NCBI RefSeq assembly: GCF_011764485.1
Contig: NZ_AP022848.1
Location: forward strand, 3,934,001 to 3,998,000
DNA from: Bosea sp. ANAM02
Lineage (GTDB): Bacteria; Pseudomonadota; Alphaproteobacteria; Rhizobiales; Beijerinckiaceae
Length of the DNA: 64,000 nucleotides
Direction of reading: 5' to 3'
The notes below the pieces were generated by a model, which saw nothing but the letters and a program-made list of their open reading frames with translations, made no database searches and was not told where the DNA came from. The position numbers and the translations under genes are program-made. Positions within the stretch are counted from its first letter, which is position 1. Each line of letters begins with the position of its first letter. Below are positions 18,117 to 27,585 of the stretch, in pieces.

Positions 18117-19904
18117 TCAGAACTGCTCGACGCTCAGCGCCATGGTCGTGTCCGCGCCGGAGGTGATGCGCGCGAGATGCGCGGCGGTTTCCGGCAAGGT
18201 GCGCTCCATGAAGAAGCGGGCCGTGACCAGCTTGCCGCTCATCCGCTCGTCGGCGCCGGCCTTGAGCTTCTCCTGCGCGGCCTTGGCCATCTTCACCCAC
18301 ATGTAGCCGAGCGAGACGAGACCGAGCAGGTGCATGAAGTCGCTGGCGCCGGCGCCGGCATTGTCAGGCTTAGCGAGGGCGTTGTTCATGAACCACATCG
18401 CCGCCTGCTGAAGATGGCCCAGCGAAACCTGCAAAGGCCCGAGCAGCGGCTTCAGCGCCTCGTCCTCGGCATTCTCCTTCAGGAAGGTCCCGACCTCGTT
18501 GAAGAAGGTCATGATGCCGCGGCCGCCGTCGCGGCCGAGCTTGCGGCCGACGAGATCCATCGCCTGAACGCCGTTGGCGCCCTCGTAGATCATGGCGATG
18601 CGGGCATCACGGACGAACTGCTCGACGCCGGTCTCGGCGATATAGCCGTGGCCGCCGAACATCTGCTGCGCCTTCACCGCGTTGTCGAAGCCGACATCGG
18701 TGAGCACGCCCTTGAGCACCGGGGTCATCAGGCCGAGCTGATCGTCGGCCGCCTGGCGCTCGGCGGCGTCGCCGGAGCGATGGGCGATGTCGGACTTCAG
18801 CGCGTTCCAGAGCACGAAGGCGCGGGCCGCCTCGTTGAAGGCCTTGATCGACATCAGCGTGCGGCGCACGTCCGGGTGGACGATGATCGGGTCGGCCGGC
18901 TTGGCGGGCTCCTTGGCGCCGGTGAGCGCGCGGCCCTGCAGGCGCTCCTTCGCATAGGCGACGGCGTTCTGGTAGGCGACCTCGGACTGGGCGAGGCCCT
19001 GGATCGCGACGCCGAGGCGGGCCTCGTTCATCATCACGAACATGGCGTTGAGGCCCTTGTTCTCGGCCCCGACCAGCCAACCCTGCGCGCCGTCATAGTT
19101 CATGACGCAGGTCGCATTGCCGTGGATGCCCATCTTGTGCTCGATCGAACCGCAGGACACGCCGTTATTGGCACCGACCGAGCCATCGCTGCCCAGCTTG
19201 TTTCTGGGCACGACGAACAGCGAGATGCCCTTCACGCCGGCCGGCGCGCCCTCGATGCGGGCAAGCACGAGATGGACGATGTTCTCGGTGATGTCCTGCT
19301 CGCCGGCCGAGATGAAGATCTTGGTGCCGGAGATGGCGTAGGAGCCGTCGCCGTTCGGCACGGCCTTGGTCTTGAGCAGGCCGAGATCGGTGCCGCAATG
19401 CGGCTCGGTCAGGTTCATCGTGCCCGACCAGGTACCGTCGATCATCTTCGGCAGATAGGTGCGCTTGATCTCGTCGGAGCCGTGAACGTAGAGCGCGGCG
19501 ATGGCGCCCATGGTCAGGCCCGGATACATGGCGAAGGCCATGTTCGCGGCCGAGGCATATTCGTTCATCACGGCGCCGAGCGTGTAGGGCAGGCCCTGGC
19601 CGCCATATTCAGGGTCCATGGCGAGGCCGATCCAGCCGCCGCCGGCATAGGCCTGATAGGCCTCCTTGAAGCCCTTCGGCGTGGTGACGCGGCCATCCGC
19701 GTGGCGGGTGCAGCCTTCCTGGTCGCCGGAATAGTTGATCGGCTGGAGGACCTCCTCACAGAGCTTGGCGCCTTCGCCGAGCACGGCCTCGACCACGTCC
19801 GAAGACGCATCGGCGAAGCCCGGCAGGTTGTTGTAGCGCTCGATGTTGAAGACGTCGTTGAGCAGGAAAAGCGTGTCGTCGACGGGTGCCTTGTAGACCG
19901 GCAT
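18117..19904 (-). CDS. acyl-CoA dehydrogenase (long form, with C-terminal extension)
   Basis: 595 residues, the long acyl-CoA dehydrogenase type with an extra C-terminal domain (about 470-595). Flavin and substrate regions are recognisable: GTMNLTEPHCGTDLG, ISGTKIFISAGEQD and the C-terminal GGHGYIAETGVEQFVRDARI. It oxidises acyl-CoA to trans-2-enoyl-CoA, passing electrons to ETF. The chain length cannot be read from sequence, and a DmdC-like enzyme for 3-methylmercaptopropionyl-CoA is an alternative. GGGAGG precedes the ATG. It is first in the operon, downstream of the MerR gene, from which a terminator separates it. Confidence 0.93.
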   Translation of the reverse strand: MPVYKAPVDDTLFLLNDVFNIERYNNLPGFADASSDVVEAVLGEGAKLCEEVLQPINYSGDQEGCTRHADGRVTTPKGFKEAYQAYAGGGWIGLAMDPEYGGQGLPYTLGAVMNEYASAANMAFAMYPGLTMGAIAALYVHGSDEIKRTYLPKMIDGTWSGTMNLTEPHCGTDLGLLKTKAVPNGDGSYAISGTKIFISAGEQDITENIVHLVLARIEGAPAGVKGISLFVVPRNKLGSDGSVGANNGVSCGSIEHKMGIHGNATCVMNYDGAQGWLVGAENKGLNAMFVMMNEARLGVAIQGLAQSEVAYQNAVAYAKERLQGRALTGAKEPAKPADPIIVHPDVRRTLMSIKAFNEAARAFVLWNALKSDIAHRSGDAAERQAADDQLGLMTPVLKGVLTDVGFDNAVKAQQMFGGHGYIAETGVEQFVRDARIAMIYEGANGVQAMDLVGRKLGRDGGRGIMTFFNEVGTFLKENAEDEALKPLLGPLQVSLGHLQQAAMWFMNNALAKPDNAGAGASDFMHLLGLVSLGYMWVKMAKAAQEKLKAGADERMSGKLVTARFFMERTLPETAAHLARITSGADTTMALSVEQF

Positions 19905-20049
19905 CGGATCCTCCCTCTCGTCGCAAGGCGGCGCATCATCCCTGTCGCCGCATCAAGATAGTTCATATATAAACAATCTCGGCGAAGATGCAACTGGGAC
20001 GTTGGGATTTTGTCGTCGGCAGGATGGCGGGAACGTGACGCCGGACATG
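19905..20049 (-). promoter_or_regulatory. probable promoter/operator region of the beta-oxidation operon
   Basis: This is the only AT-rich gap in the area. It contains an imperfect palindrome at 19961-19974 (GTTCATATATAAAC, two mismatches) about 55 bases before the acyl-CoA dehydrogenase start. The MerR-type regulator encoded just upstream is the obvious candidate to bind here. The rest of the 346-base gap holds a terminator and a compound repeat. Confidence 0.35.
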
Positions 20050-20076
20050 AAAAAGCCCCGGCGAAGCCGGGGCTTT
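20050..20076 (-). terminator. Rho-independent terminator of the MerR gene
   Basis: An 11-bp perfect stem (20052-20062 with 20066-20076) has a 3-base loop and is followed on the minus strand by a run of five T residues. It separates the MerR gene from the beta-oxidation operon. Confidence 0.85.
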
Positions 20077-20089
20077 GGTGGAGGCCACT

Positions 20090-20221
20090 GTCATCCCGTG
20101 CGCGCTGCGGCATGTGAATGCCGCAGCGCGGACACGGGACCGCATGACGAGAAGGCGCCTTTTCCGGAGGACGGTCCCGTGCGCGCCGCAGCGCTACACG
20201 CTGCGGCGCGCACGGGATGAC
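20090..20221. repeat. compound two-hairpin repeat
   Basis: Hairpin one starts GTCATCCCGTGCGCGCTGC, hairpin two ends GCGCGCACGGGATGAC, and the link contains GACGAGAAGGCGCCTTTTCC. The same order and link sequence recur at 36854-36980, so the whole 130-base unit behaves as one element. Confidence 0.8.
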
Positions 20222-20250
20222 ACCCTTCAGTCGTGTCGGAAAGCCGTCAT

Positions 20251-20700
20251 TCAGGCCTTGCCCAACCGCGAGAGCGAGGCTTCGAGCTCGGTGATCGCAC
20301 TCTCGATCTCGGCGCGCTGGCTGCGCAACAGGTCGAGCTGTTCGACGATCTGCTCACGGCTGAGCTGGAGGCCGCCGACGGATGCGGCAGCGCCGGCCGA
20401 ACCCTTCCTGTCCTCGTTGGCGAGCATGGCGCGGATCTCGACCAGCGTGAACCCGAGCTGCTTGCCCTTCAGGATCAGGGCGAGGCGGGCGCGATCGCGC
20501 GCCGAATAGATGCGCGTCATGCCGGAGCGGCTCGGCGTGATCAGGCCGCGCGACTCATAGAAGCGCAGCGTGCGCAGCGTCACGCCGAAATCGCGGGCGA
20601 GGTCGCTGATGGTGAAATCGCCGTGCTGTTCGGCGTCGTCGGAGGCGGAGCGGGTTTCATGAATCGAGGAACCCGCCATAGCCAAGCTTTGGCGTGACAT
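20251..20700 (-). CDS. MerR-family transcriptional regulator
   Basis: 149 residues. An N-terminal winged helix-turn-helix (about 29-95: FTISDLARDFGVTLRTLRFYE, then SRSGMTRIYSARD) is followed by a dimerising coiled coil (about 110-145). No cysteine or metal-binding motif is visible, so it is probably an acyl-CoA- or metabolite-responsive member like LiuR. ATG at 20700 is preferred for its AAGGA upstream, though the spacing (11 bases) is long; ATG at 20679 is the alternative. Its place before an acyl-CoA dehydrogenase-thiolase-hydratase operon suggests it controls that operon. Confidence 0.85.
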   Translation of the reverse strand: MSRQSLAMAGSSIHETRSASDDAEQHGDFTISDLARDFGVTLRTLRFYESRGLITPSRSGMTRIYSARDRARLALILKGKQLGFTLVEIRAMLANEDRKGSAGAAASVGGLQLSREQIVEQLDLLRSQRAEIESAITELEASLSRLGKA

Positions 20701-21058
20701 GAAAGCTGCAATCCTTGCGATGGGATCGAATCGCCGGCCCATATGGCGGCATCGATCGATGGCGTAGTGATAGGGAAGCCGCTCCCGCAGCGTCAGGTAA
20801 TACGTCGCACCAGCGGGGTAAGTTACCGTTACATGGCCCTGCCGGGGCCCTTCCCATGCGGCATTCGGAAAAAATTAACGATCCGCCCCCCGCTTATTAA
20901 CCTGCTGTTTACCATGCCGGCCAAATGTCGGGAACGCGCAACCGCTTCGTGGCTTCGTCAACGGTATCTTCACGATCAGCCAAGGTTCGCGCGGAGGGCG
21001 ACGGCACCAGGGGGGCCTCGCCTGCCGCAGACAAAGCCCCCCTTAGGCGAGCGAGATC
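20701..21058. other. divergent intergenic region between the MerR and PodJ-like genes
   Basis: No gene is seen in these 358 bases. An 11-base perfect palindrome (GGTAAGTTACC, 20817-20827) lies mid-region in a less GC-rich stretch and could be a regulator site. GAGCGAGATC just before the PodJ-like start holds only a weak ribosome binding site. Confidence 0.3.
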
Positions 21059-24000
21059 ATGGCCAATAGCTTGCCCTGGAGCGTGAAGGGCGTCGATCCC
21101 CGGACGCGCGATGCGGCAAAGGCGGCGGCCCGCCGGGCGGGCATGACGCTGGGCGAATGGCTCGACCACAAGATCCGCGACGAGAGCGAGGAGGCTGATT
21201 TCCCCGCCGCAGCCCCTGCCCCCGCCGCGCCGGAGCAGCTCGACATCGCCGCCCTGTCCGAGCGGCTGGCCCGCCTGTCGCAGGGCCGGACGGACACCGC
21301 GGCACGGCAGGCCGCCCCGAGCCCGTCACGCGAGGCGATCGACAGCCTCGTCGGCCAGGCGGCCGCCCTCGAAAGCATGACCCGCGAAGCCAATGCCCGG
21401 ACCGCCGGTGCGCTGGATTCGATCACCCGCTGGATCGAGAAGACCGAGGATCGCCTGTCGTCGAGCGAGCGCGGCGCCGCCGAGCGGCAGGAGCGCGCGA
21501 CCAACGTCATCGCCGACGCGATCAAGACGATGGGCGAGCGCATCGCCGAAATCGAGCGCCGTGGCGCCGAGGCGCAGCAGACCCGCACCGAACAGGCTCC
21601 GCGCCTCGCCTTCAGCCGCGAGGGGCTTGCCGCAGCCGTCACCGATATCCGCACGCGCCAGCGCGTCCTCGACACGGACGAAGCCGTGACCCAGCGGCCG
21701 GCCGCGGTCGCGCCCGAGCGCATCTCGGCCCTGCGGGAAGACCTGCGCGAGATCGGATCGCGCCTCTCCCATGAAGGCCGCCGCCCGGCCCAGCCGCAGC
21801 GGCCGGCCGCGCCCGTGCGCGTCGACACCAGCGCCATCGAGGCCAAGATCGGCCTTCTGGCCGATCGTCTCGACAGGCTCGACCGGCGCGACCAGTTCGA
21901 GCCCCTGCTGAAACCGCTGACCCGGATCGAGGCGGAAGTCTCGCGGCTGTCGCAGGACCGGGCCGGCGAAAGCTACCAGCGCTTCCAGCTCGAGATCGCG
22001 CATCTCGCCGCGAAGGTCGATGCGCTTGCAACGCGCGGCGGCCAGGTCACCAATCTCGACCCCGTCAGGCGCGACATCGCCGAGCTCCGCGATCTCCTCG
22101 GAGCGAGCGGGCAGGACCACAAACTGGAGAACCTTTCCGAGCAGGTCGCCACGCTCGGCTTCGAAATCGGCCGGCTGCGCGACGTCGAGCCCGACATGAG
22201 CGAGTTGCGCAGCCTGGCGAGCGCGATCGACGACGTGCGCAGCGCCGTGCTGTCCCAGCGCGGGCAGATCCCCGGCGCCCATCTGCTGACGGGGCTCGGC
22301 GCGCAGATCGACGCGCTGTCGCGCAAGTTCGACGAGGTCGCCACGCAGAAGCTCGACGAGACCGCTTCGCAGCAGCAGAGCGACTATCTCGTCAGCCGGA
22401 TCGACTCCCTGCAGCAGCGGATCGAGACGCTCGCCGAGCAAGGCCCCTCCGCCGTGACCCGCCAGATCGAAGCGCTGTCAGGCCGGATCGAGAGCCTCGC
22501 CGCGTCGAGCCAGTTGACCCGGATGGTCGGGGAAGGCGCGGCAGCCGTCGACCTCAACCCGATCGAGCAGATGCTGAAGCATCTCGCCGACAAGATCGAC
22601 GAGGCCGGGGCACCCGGAGCGAATGCCGAATCCTTCGACGCTCTCGAGCGGCAGATCTCGGGCATCGCCAGCCGCCTCGACGAGGCCTCCGCGACCCGTT
22701 CCGCCGAGAACGGCATGGAGCGCACGCTGCAGGACCTCGTCGTCCACCTGCGCTCGATGCGCGAGGAGACGGCGGCCGAACGGGCCGCCCTCGTCCAGGC
22801 GGCCAGCACCGCGGCTCCCGGCAAGGGCATCGCCGAACTGTCGAGCCTGGTCACGGGCCTGCGCGATACTCATGTCTCGTCCGACCGGCAGACCCGTGAT
22901 GCACTCGGCGCCGTGCATGACTCGCTCGAGACGATCATGTCGCGCCTGGCGAGCCTCGAAGCCGAGTTGCAGGGCGAGCACCGTCCTACGGGGAACGGGC
23001 TGGCTGCCGCGATGCGCGCCGGCGACGGTGTCGTCCGGGCCAATCCCGCTCCGGCTCGCAACAATCCGGGCCTTTCGGTCGGTGTGGCCGCGCAGGACCG
23101 CTTCGCCAATCCGGCGGCCGAACTTCCCAGCAGCGAGCCGGTACTGCCGACGAGCACGGCCTTCGACATCCCGCTGGAGCCCGGCTCCGGACGCCCGCGC
23201 CCCGAGGCCGCGGCCGGCAACGCGCAGGACCCGCAATCGGTGCGCCAGAGCCTGATCGCCGCCGCCCGGCGCTCGGCCAAGGCGGCCAGCGAAGCCGCCG
23301 CTTCGACGCCCTCGCCGGCCGCAGAGCCGGCGGCCAAGAGCCCGAGCCGGCTCAAGGAAATCCTGGAGAAGCGCAAGCGCCCGCTGCTGCTGGGGCTCGC
23401 CGCGCTGATCCTCGCCATGGGCACTGCCCATCTCGTGACGAATTCGCTGCGCGGCGACAGCGACAAGGCGGCCAACAGCGAGGCACGCAGCCTGATCGCG
23501 CCGCCGGCCGCCCTGCCCGAGGCTCCGGCCGCCCCGGCGCAGGCTCCCGCCAAGGACCAGTCCTCGGCGCTGCCCGCCGCGACGCAGGACGTGCCGGTCC
23601 CGTCCACGGCCAGCAATGCCGCGTCCGAACGGTCCGTCACCGCGCCCGCAGTCCCGCCCGTCGCGGAAACAGCGTCCGCCGCCACCGCCGCGCCGGCCGA
23701 ATCCATCCAGCCCGTGACCGGGATCGGCGACCTGCCGGCCGGTTTCGGGAGTGCCGGGCTGCGCAAGGCGGCTCAGGACGGCGATGCACGCGCCGTCTAC
23801 GAACTGGCGAGCAAGGCTGCCGACGGCCCGGCCAACCAGCGCGATCCCAAGCTGGCGCTACGTCTTTTCGAGCGCGCGGCGGTCGCCGGCCTCGCGCCCG
23901 CCCAGTTCCGCGTCGGCAACATGTTCGAGAAGGGCATCGGCACGCAGCGCGACCTGTCGCTCGCGCGAATCTGGTATCAGCGCGCGGCCGAACGCGGCAA

Positions 24001-24415
24001 TGCCAAGGCGATGCACAACCTTGCCGTGCTCCATGCCGAGGGCGTCTCGGGTAAGCCGGATTATGCCGTGGCGACCGAATGGTTCCGCCGCGCGGCCGAG
24101 CTCGGCGTCCGCGACAGCCAGTACAATCTCGCCGTGCTGCTTGGCCGTGGCCTTGGTGCGCCGACCGACCTCGCCCAGTCCTTCGTCTGGTTCTCTGTCG
24201 CCGCCAGGCAGGGCGACGAAGATGCCGGCCGCAAGCGCGACGAGGTGGCCCAGCGCCTGAAACCGGACGACCTCACCTCGGCCAAAGCAGTGGCGGCTGG
24301 CTGGAAACCCAAGACGCTCGACGCCGTCGCCAACGAGGTCGGCGCTCCAGCGAAGGGCTGGGATCCCCAGCCGACCGCGGCAGCGCCCAAGCCGGCCAAG
24401 CAATCCCGAACCTGA
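21059..24415 (+). CDS. PodJ-like polar-localisation protein: coiled coil, TM helix, Sel1 repeats
   Basis: 1118 residues. The start (PWSVKGVDPRTRDAAKAAARRAG, MTLGEWLDHKI) is typical of alphaproteobacterial PodJ-like proteins. Residues about 60-650 are predicted long coiled coil with repeated ALERQISG-type heptads, 660-770 are linker, and one transmembrane helix lies at about 775-795 (LLLGLAALILAMG). A Pro/Ala-rich linker leads to Sel1/TPR repeats at about 895-1065 (AEWFRRAAELG-like units). In Caulobacter, PodJ is a polar organiser with cytoplasmic coiled coil and periplasmic Sel1 and peptidoglycan-binding parts; here no peptidoglycan-binding domain is seen at the end. A terminator follows. Confidence 0.85.
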   Translation: MANSLPWSVKGVDPRTRDAAKAAARRAGMTLGEWLDHKIRDESEEADFPAAAPAPAAPEQLDIAALSERLARLSQGRTDTAARQAAPSPSREAIDSLVGQAAALESMTREANARTAGALDSITRWIEKTEDRLSSSERGAAERQERATNVIADAIKTMGERIAEIERRGAEAQQTRTEQAPRLAFSREGLAAAVTDIRTRQRVLDTDEAVTQRPAAVAPERISALREDLREIGSRLSHEGRRPAQPQRPAAPVRVDTSAIEAKIGLLADRLDRLDRRDQFEPLLKPLTRIEAEVSRLSQDRAGESYQRFQLEIAHLAAKVDALATRGGQVTNLDPVRRDIAELRDLLGASGQDHKLENLSEQVATLGFEIGRLRDVEPDMSELRSLASAIDDVRSAVLSQRGQIPGAHLLTGLGAQIDALSRKFDEVATQKLDETASQQQSDYLVSRIDSLQQRIETLAEQGPSAVTRQIEALSGRIESLAASSQLTRMVGEGAAAVDLNPIEQMLKHLADKIDEAGAPGANAESFDALERQISGIASRLDEASATRSAENGMERTLQDLVVHLRSMREETAAERAALVQAASTAAPGKGIAELSSLVTGLRDTHVSSDRQTRDALGAVHDSLETIMSRLASLEAELQGEHRPTGNGLAAAMRAGDGVVRANPAPARNNPGLSVGVAAQDRFANPAAELPSSEPVLPTSTAFDIPLEPGSGRPRPEAAAGNAQDPQSVRQSLIAAARRSAKAASEAAASTPSPAAEPAAKSPSRLKEILEKRKRPLLLGLAALILAMGTAHLVTNSLRGDSDKAANSEARSLIAPPAALPEAPAAPAQAPAKDQSSALPAATQDVPVPSTASNAASERSVTAPAVPPVAETASAATAAPAESIQPVTGIGDLPAGFGSAGLRKAAQDGDARAVYELASKAADGPANQRDPKLALRLFERAAVAGLAPAQFRVGNMFEKGIGTQRDLSLARIWYQRAAERGNAKAMHNLAVLHAEGVSGKPDYAVATEWFRRAAELGVRDSQYNLAVLLGRGLGAPTDLAQSFVWFSVAARQGDEDAGRKRDEVAQRLKPDDLTSAKAVAAGWKPKTLDAVANEVGAPAKGWDPQPTAAAPKPAKQSRT

Positions 24416-24479
24416 GCCGAATCGCACGATGTCATGGTTCCGACGTGTTGACGCGGCACCAAGAACAATCGTTTCCTAG

Positions 24480-24511
24480 GGCGGGCCGGAAGCGGCCCGC
24501 CTTTTCCTTTC
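24480..24511 (+). terminator. Rho-independent terminator after the PodJ-like gene
   Basis: A 9-bp GC stem (24480-24488 with 24493-24501) has a GAAG loop and is followed by TTTTCCTTT. It lies 65 bases after the stop codon. Confidence 0.85.
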
Positions 24512-24524
24512 GGAAATTTGCCCG

Positions 24525-24576
24525 AGAGCCTCTGCCAAAGCCCATCGAGATCCTTCCGGGCTTTGGCAGAGGCTCT
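24525..24576. repeat. 19-bp perfect inverted repeat upstream of the TauE/SafE gene
   Basis: Arms 24525-24543 and 24558-24576 are perfectly complementary, with a 14-base loop. There is no T-run, so it is not a simple terminator. It could be a repeat element or an mRNA leader hairpin of the exporter gene. Confidence 0.75.
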
Positions 24577-24650
24577 TAACCCGGACGGCCTAGTCCGGGG
24601 CCCATCAGGCGCAGGCCATCGGCCAAGCGCCAGCCTTGCGAGGGGTAAGC

Positions 24651-25580
24651 GTGCAGATCTACCTGCCGATCGCCGAACTGCCGATCAGCGTGCTGATGGT
24701 TCTCGGCCTGAGTGGCGCGGTGGGCTTCATCTCCGGCCTGTTCGGCGTGGGCGGCGGCTTCCTGCTGACGCCGCTCCTGATCTTCCTCGACATTCCCCCG
24801 GCAGTCGCGGTCGCGACCGTCGCGGCACAGGTCGCCGGCTCCTCGATGACCGGCGTCCTGACCTATCTCCGGCGCAAGGCGCTCGATCTCAAGCTCGGCG
24901 GCGTGCTGGTCAGCGGCGGCATCCTCGGCACGGTTCTCGGCGTGCTGTTCTTCAACACAATGCGCCGGCTCGGCCAGCTCGAGCTCGTCATCACGCTGTC
25001 CTATGTGACGCTGTTCTCGATCATCGGCGGGCTGATGCTCTACGACGCGTTGCGCGCCATGCTGCGCGTCCGGGCCGGCAGGCCGGCCCGCCTGAAGCGG
25101 CGCGGCGGCATGCATCCGTGGTGGATGGGCCTGCCTCTGCGCCAGCGCTTCTATCGCTCCGGCCTTTACTGCAGCGTCCTGCCCATCGCGCTGCTGGCGG
25201 TCGTCATCGGCTTTATCGGCGCCGTGCTCGGCGTCGGCGGCGGCTTCATTCTCGTACCGGCGCTGATCTATTTCTTCCGGATTCCGCCTGCCGTAGTGGT
25301 CGGCACATCGCTGTTCCAGATCCTGGTGACGATGACCGGCGCGACCGTGCTGCATGCCGTCACCAACCAATCGGTCGATATCGTGCTGGCCGTGCTTCTG
25401 CTGGTCGGCGGCGTGATCGGCGCCCAGTTCGGCGGGCGCGCCGCGCGCAACCTCAATGTCGAATCCTTCCGCCTGCTGCTGGCGCTGCTGATCCTGTCGG
25501 TGGGCCTGCGCTTCGCCATCGAGCTCTTCATCCCGCCGAGCGAACCGTTCTCGGTGGTCGTGCCGGAGAGCGGACGATGA
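24651..25580 (+). CDS. TauE/SafE-family sulfite/organosulfonate exporter-like permease
   Basis: 309 residues with about eight membrane helices. The two-fold internal repeat typical of TauE/SafE is clear: FGVGGGFLLTPLLIFLDIPPAVAVATV near residue 30 and LGVGGGFILVPALIYFFRIPPAVVVGTS near residue 200. Members export sulfite, sulfoacetate or related anions; the substrate here is not fixed. GTG start is chosen for GAGGGG five bases before it. The stop overlaps the next start (ATGA), so it forms a pair with the TIGR02186-type gene. Confidence 0.88.
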   Translation: MQIYLPIAELPISVLMVLGLSGAVGFISGLFGVGGGFLLTPLLIFLDIPPAVAVATVAAQVAGSSMTGVLTYLRRKALDLKLGGVLVSGGILGTVLGVLFFNTMRRLGQLELVITLSYVTLFSIIGGLMLYDALRAMLRVRAGRPARLKRRGGMHPWWMGLPLRQRFYRSGLYCSVLPIALLAVVIGFIGAVLGVGGGFILVPALIYFFRIPPAVVVGTSLFQILVTMTGATVLHAVTNQSVDIVLAVLLLVGGVIGAQFGGRAARNLNVESFRLLLALLILSVGLRFAIELFIPPSEPFSVVVPESGR

Positions 25581-26347
25581 GACGGCTCTCCATCCTCCTC
25601 GCCGCACTCGCGATCGGTCTCATGGCCGCTGCCGCCCGCGCCGAGACGCTGATCGCCGCGATGTCGAGCCATCAGATCCAGATCACCTCGAACTATACCG
25701 GCAGCCAGCTCACGGTGTTCGGCCTCGTCGAGCGCGACGGCCGCACGGTCGCGCGCGGCGACCCCTACGACATCATCGTCACCGTGCGCGGGCCGCGGCG
25801 CATGCTGCTGGTGCGCGAGAAGGAGCGACTCGGCCCGATCTGGATCAACCGGACGCAACGGCGCTTCCCGGACAACCCGGTCTTCCTGCATGTCGCCAGC
25901 AACCGGCCGATCACGGAGGTGATGTCGAAGGAGACGGCGCAGCGGGACCGCATCGGGCTCATCAATGCCGAGCGCCCTTCGGGCAGCTGGGTCGATTTCG
26001 ACCCCGGCTCCCGGCGCTTCCAGGAGAGTCTCGTCCGGATCATGCAGGCCAAGGACCTGTACGGCTACGAGGAGCGTGGCGTCACCTTCCTGTCGAGTGC
26101 GCTGTTCAGTTCGCCGGTCGACATCCCCGCGACGGCGCCGACAGGCTCCTACACCGTCGATATCGTGCTCTATTCCGGCGGCGTGCCGCTGGCGCGTCAG
26201 CAGACCAATTTCGAGGTGGTCAAGACCGGCCTGGAGCAGCGGCTCGCGCTCGGCGCCTATGACTGGGCGCCGCTCTACGGCCTCGTCACCGTGCTGATCG
26301 CGCTGTTCCTCGGTTGGGGCGCGAGCGTGATCTTCCGGCGCGACTAG
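25577..26347 (+). CDS. TIGR02186-type membrane-anchored protein of unknown function
   Basis: 256 residues. A cleavable signal peptide (1-22, ending AAARA), an extracytoplasmic beta-rich region (23-225) and one C-terminal transmembrane helix (about 230-252, followed by FRRD). The family is, to my knowledge, conserved next to TauE/SafE exporters in alphaproteobacteria and has no known activity; a role as a periplasmic partner of the exporter is inferred. It overlaps the exporter gene by four bases at its start and the convergent moeA by four bases at its end. Confidence 0.8.
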   Translation: MRRLSILLAALAIGLMAAAARAETLIAAMSSHQIQITSNYTGSQLTVFGLVERDGRTVARGDPYDIIVTVRGPRRMLLVREKERLGPIWINRTQRRFPDNPVFLHVASNRPITEVMSKETAQRDRIGLINAERPSGSWVDFDPGSRRFQESLVRIMQAKDLYGYEERGVTFLSSALFSSPVDIPATAPTGSYTVDIVLYSGGVPLARQQTNFEVVKTGLEQRLALGAYDWAPLYGLVTVLIALFLGWGASVIFRRD

Positions 26348-27585
26348 AAGAGCGTGGAATAGGGGTAGAACGGAGCGCTCTCCTCCGCCTCGACGTCAGC
26401 AACATCTTCAGCCAACGCGACGAGCCCGTCAGATTGCGCGAGCGAGGCGATCGAACCGGCGCCCTCTCCGGGATGCTTGCGTGCGATCGTGGCACCATCG
26501 GCATCCTGCTCAAGCAATACACGCAGGAACTCGCGGCGGCCCGGCTTGCGAGCATGCGCGAAGCCCAGCCTGACGGGCGAGGCTTGCGGAGGATCATAGG
26601 TTTCGCCAGCCAACCGGGCGAGCAGCGGGCGGAGCACGAAGGCGCAGCCGACGAAGACCGCGACCGGATTGCCGGGCAAGCCGACGAAGGGCGTGCCGGC
26701 GACGCTGCCGATCGCGATCGGCTTGCCCGGCTTGATCGCCACGCGCCAGAGATCGAGCGTGCCGCAAGCCTGCACCGCATCCCGGACATGATCGGCCTCG
26801 CCGACCGAGACGCCGCCAGAGGTGAGCACGAGATCGCAATCGGCCGCCGCCTCGCGCAGCCGCAGCTCGAGGTCGGCCGCCTCGTCGCGCAGGATTCCGA
26901 GATCGACGACCGCCGCGCCGGCCCGGGTCAGCATGGCGCGAAGCATCGCCCGGTTGGCGTCGTAGATCGCTCCGGGACCAAGAGGCTTGCCGGGCTCGGT
27001 GAGCTCGTCGCCGGTCGAGAACAGCGCGACGCGCGGGCGCCGGCGAACGGTGACCCCGGCCAGTCCCAGCGCCGCCAGCAAACCGAGATCCTGCGGGCGC
27101 AGGCGCCGCCCCGCCGGCAGCACCTCCTGCCCGCGCGCGACATCCTCGCCCGCATGACGCAGATTGGCGCCGCGCCGGATCCCGGCCGGCAGCGCGACCG
27201 CGTTTCCGTCCGCGACGACATCTTCCTGCATCACGATGGTATCGGCGCCTTCGGGAACAGGTGCGCCGGTGAAGATGCGCCAGGCGCCCTGCTCCAGTCG
27301 CGTGGGGGCCTCCCCCGCCACCGTCCGGCCCAGCACCGGCAGGCGGGTCGCCGCGCCGACTGCGAGATCGGCGAAGCGGACGGCATAGCCATCGACCGCT
27401 GAATTGGCGAAGGGCGGCAGGTCGCGGGGCGCTGTGATCGCTTCCGCCAGCACATGGCCGTCGGCCTCGGCGAGCGGCAGTTCCCTGGTGTTCGATACCG
27501 GATGCACACGCGAAACCGCGTCGGCTGCGGCCTCGTCGAGCGTGACGAGGCCGGAATCGGTCCGGCCGCCGCCCAGCCGCGCCAT
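26344..27585 (-). CDS. moeA: molybdopterin molybdenumtransferase
   Basis: 413 residues. MoeA domain order: N-terminal region with FANSAVDGYAVR (about 60-71), MoCF-type binding domain with SGGVSVGEADHV and GLPGNPVAVFV, and a C-terminal barrel. It inserts molybdate into adenylylated molybdopterin. ATG is chosen with GAGGGG just upstream; a GTG precedes it directly. The 3' end overlaps the TIGR02186-type gene. mobA and DUF2478 lie 2.4 kb away, so cofactor genes cluster loosely here. Confidence 0.95.
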   Translation of the reverse strand: MARLGGGRTDSGLVTLDEAAADAVSRVHPVSNTRELPLAEADGHVLAEAITAPRDLPPFANSAVDGYAVRFADLAVGAATRLPVLGRTVAGEAPTRLEQGAWRIFTGAPVPEGADTIVMQEDVVADGNAVALPAGIRRGANLRHAGEDVARGQEVLPAGRRLRPQDLGLLAALGLAGVTVRRRPRVALFSTGDELTEPGKPLGPGAIYDANRAMLRAMLTRAGAAVVDLGILRDEAADLELRLREAAADCDLVLTSGGVSVGEADHVRDAVQACGTLDLWRVAIKPGKPIAIGSVAGTPFVGLPGNPVAVFVGCAFVLRPLLARLAGETYDPPQASPVRLGFAHARKPGRREFLRVLLEQDADGATIARKHPGEGAGSIASLAQSDGLVALAEDVADVEAEESAPFYPYSTLF

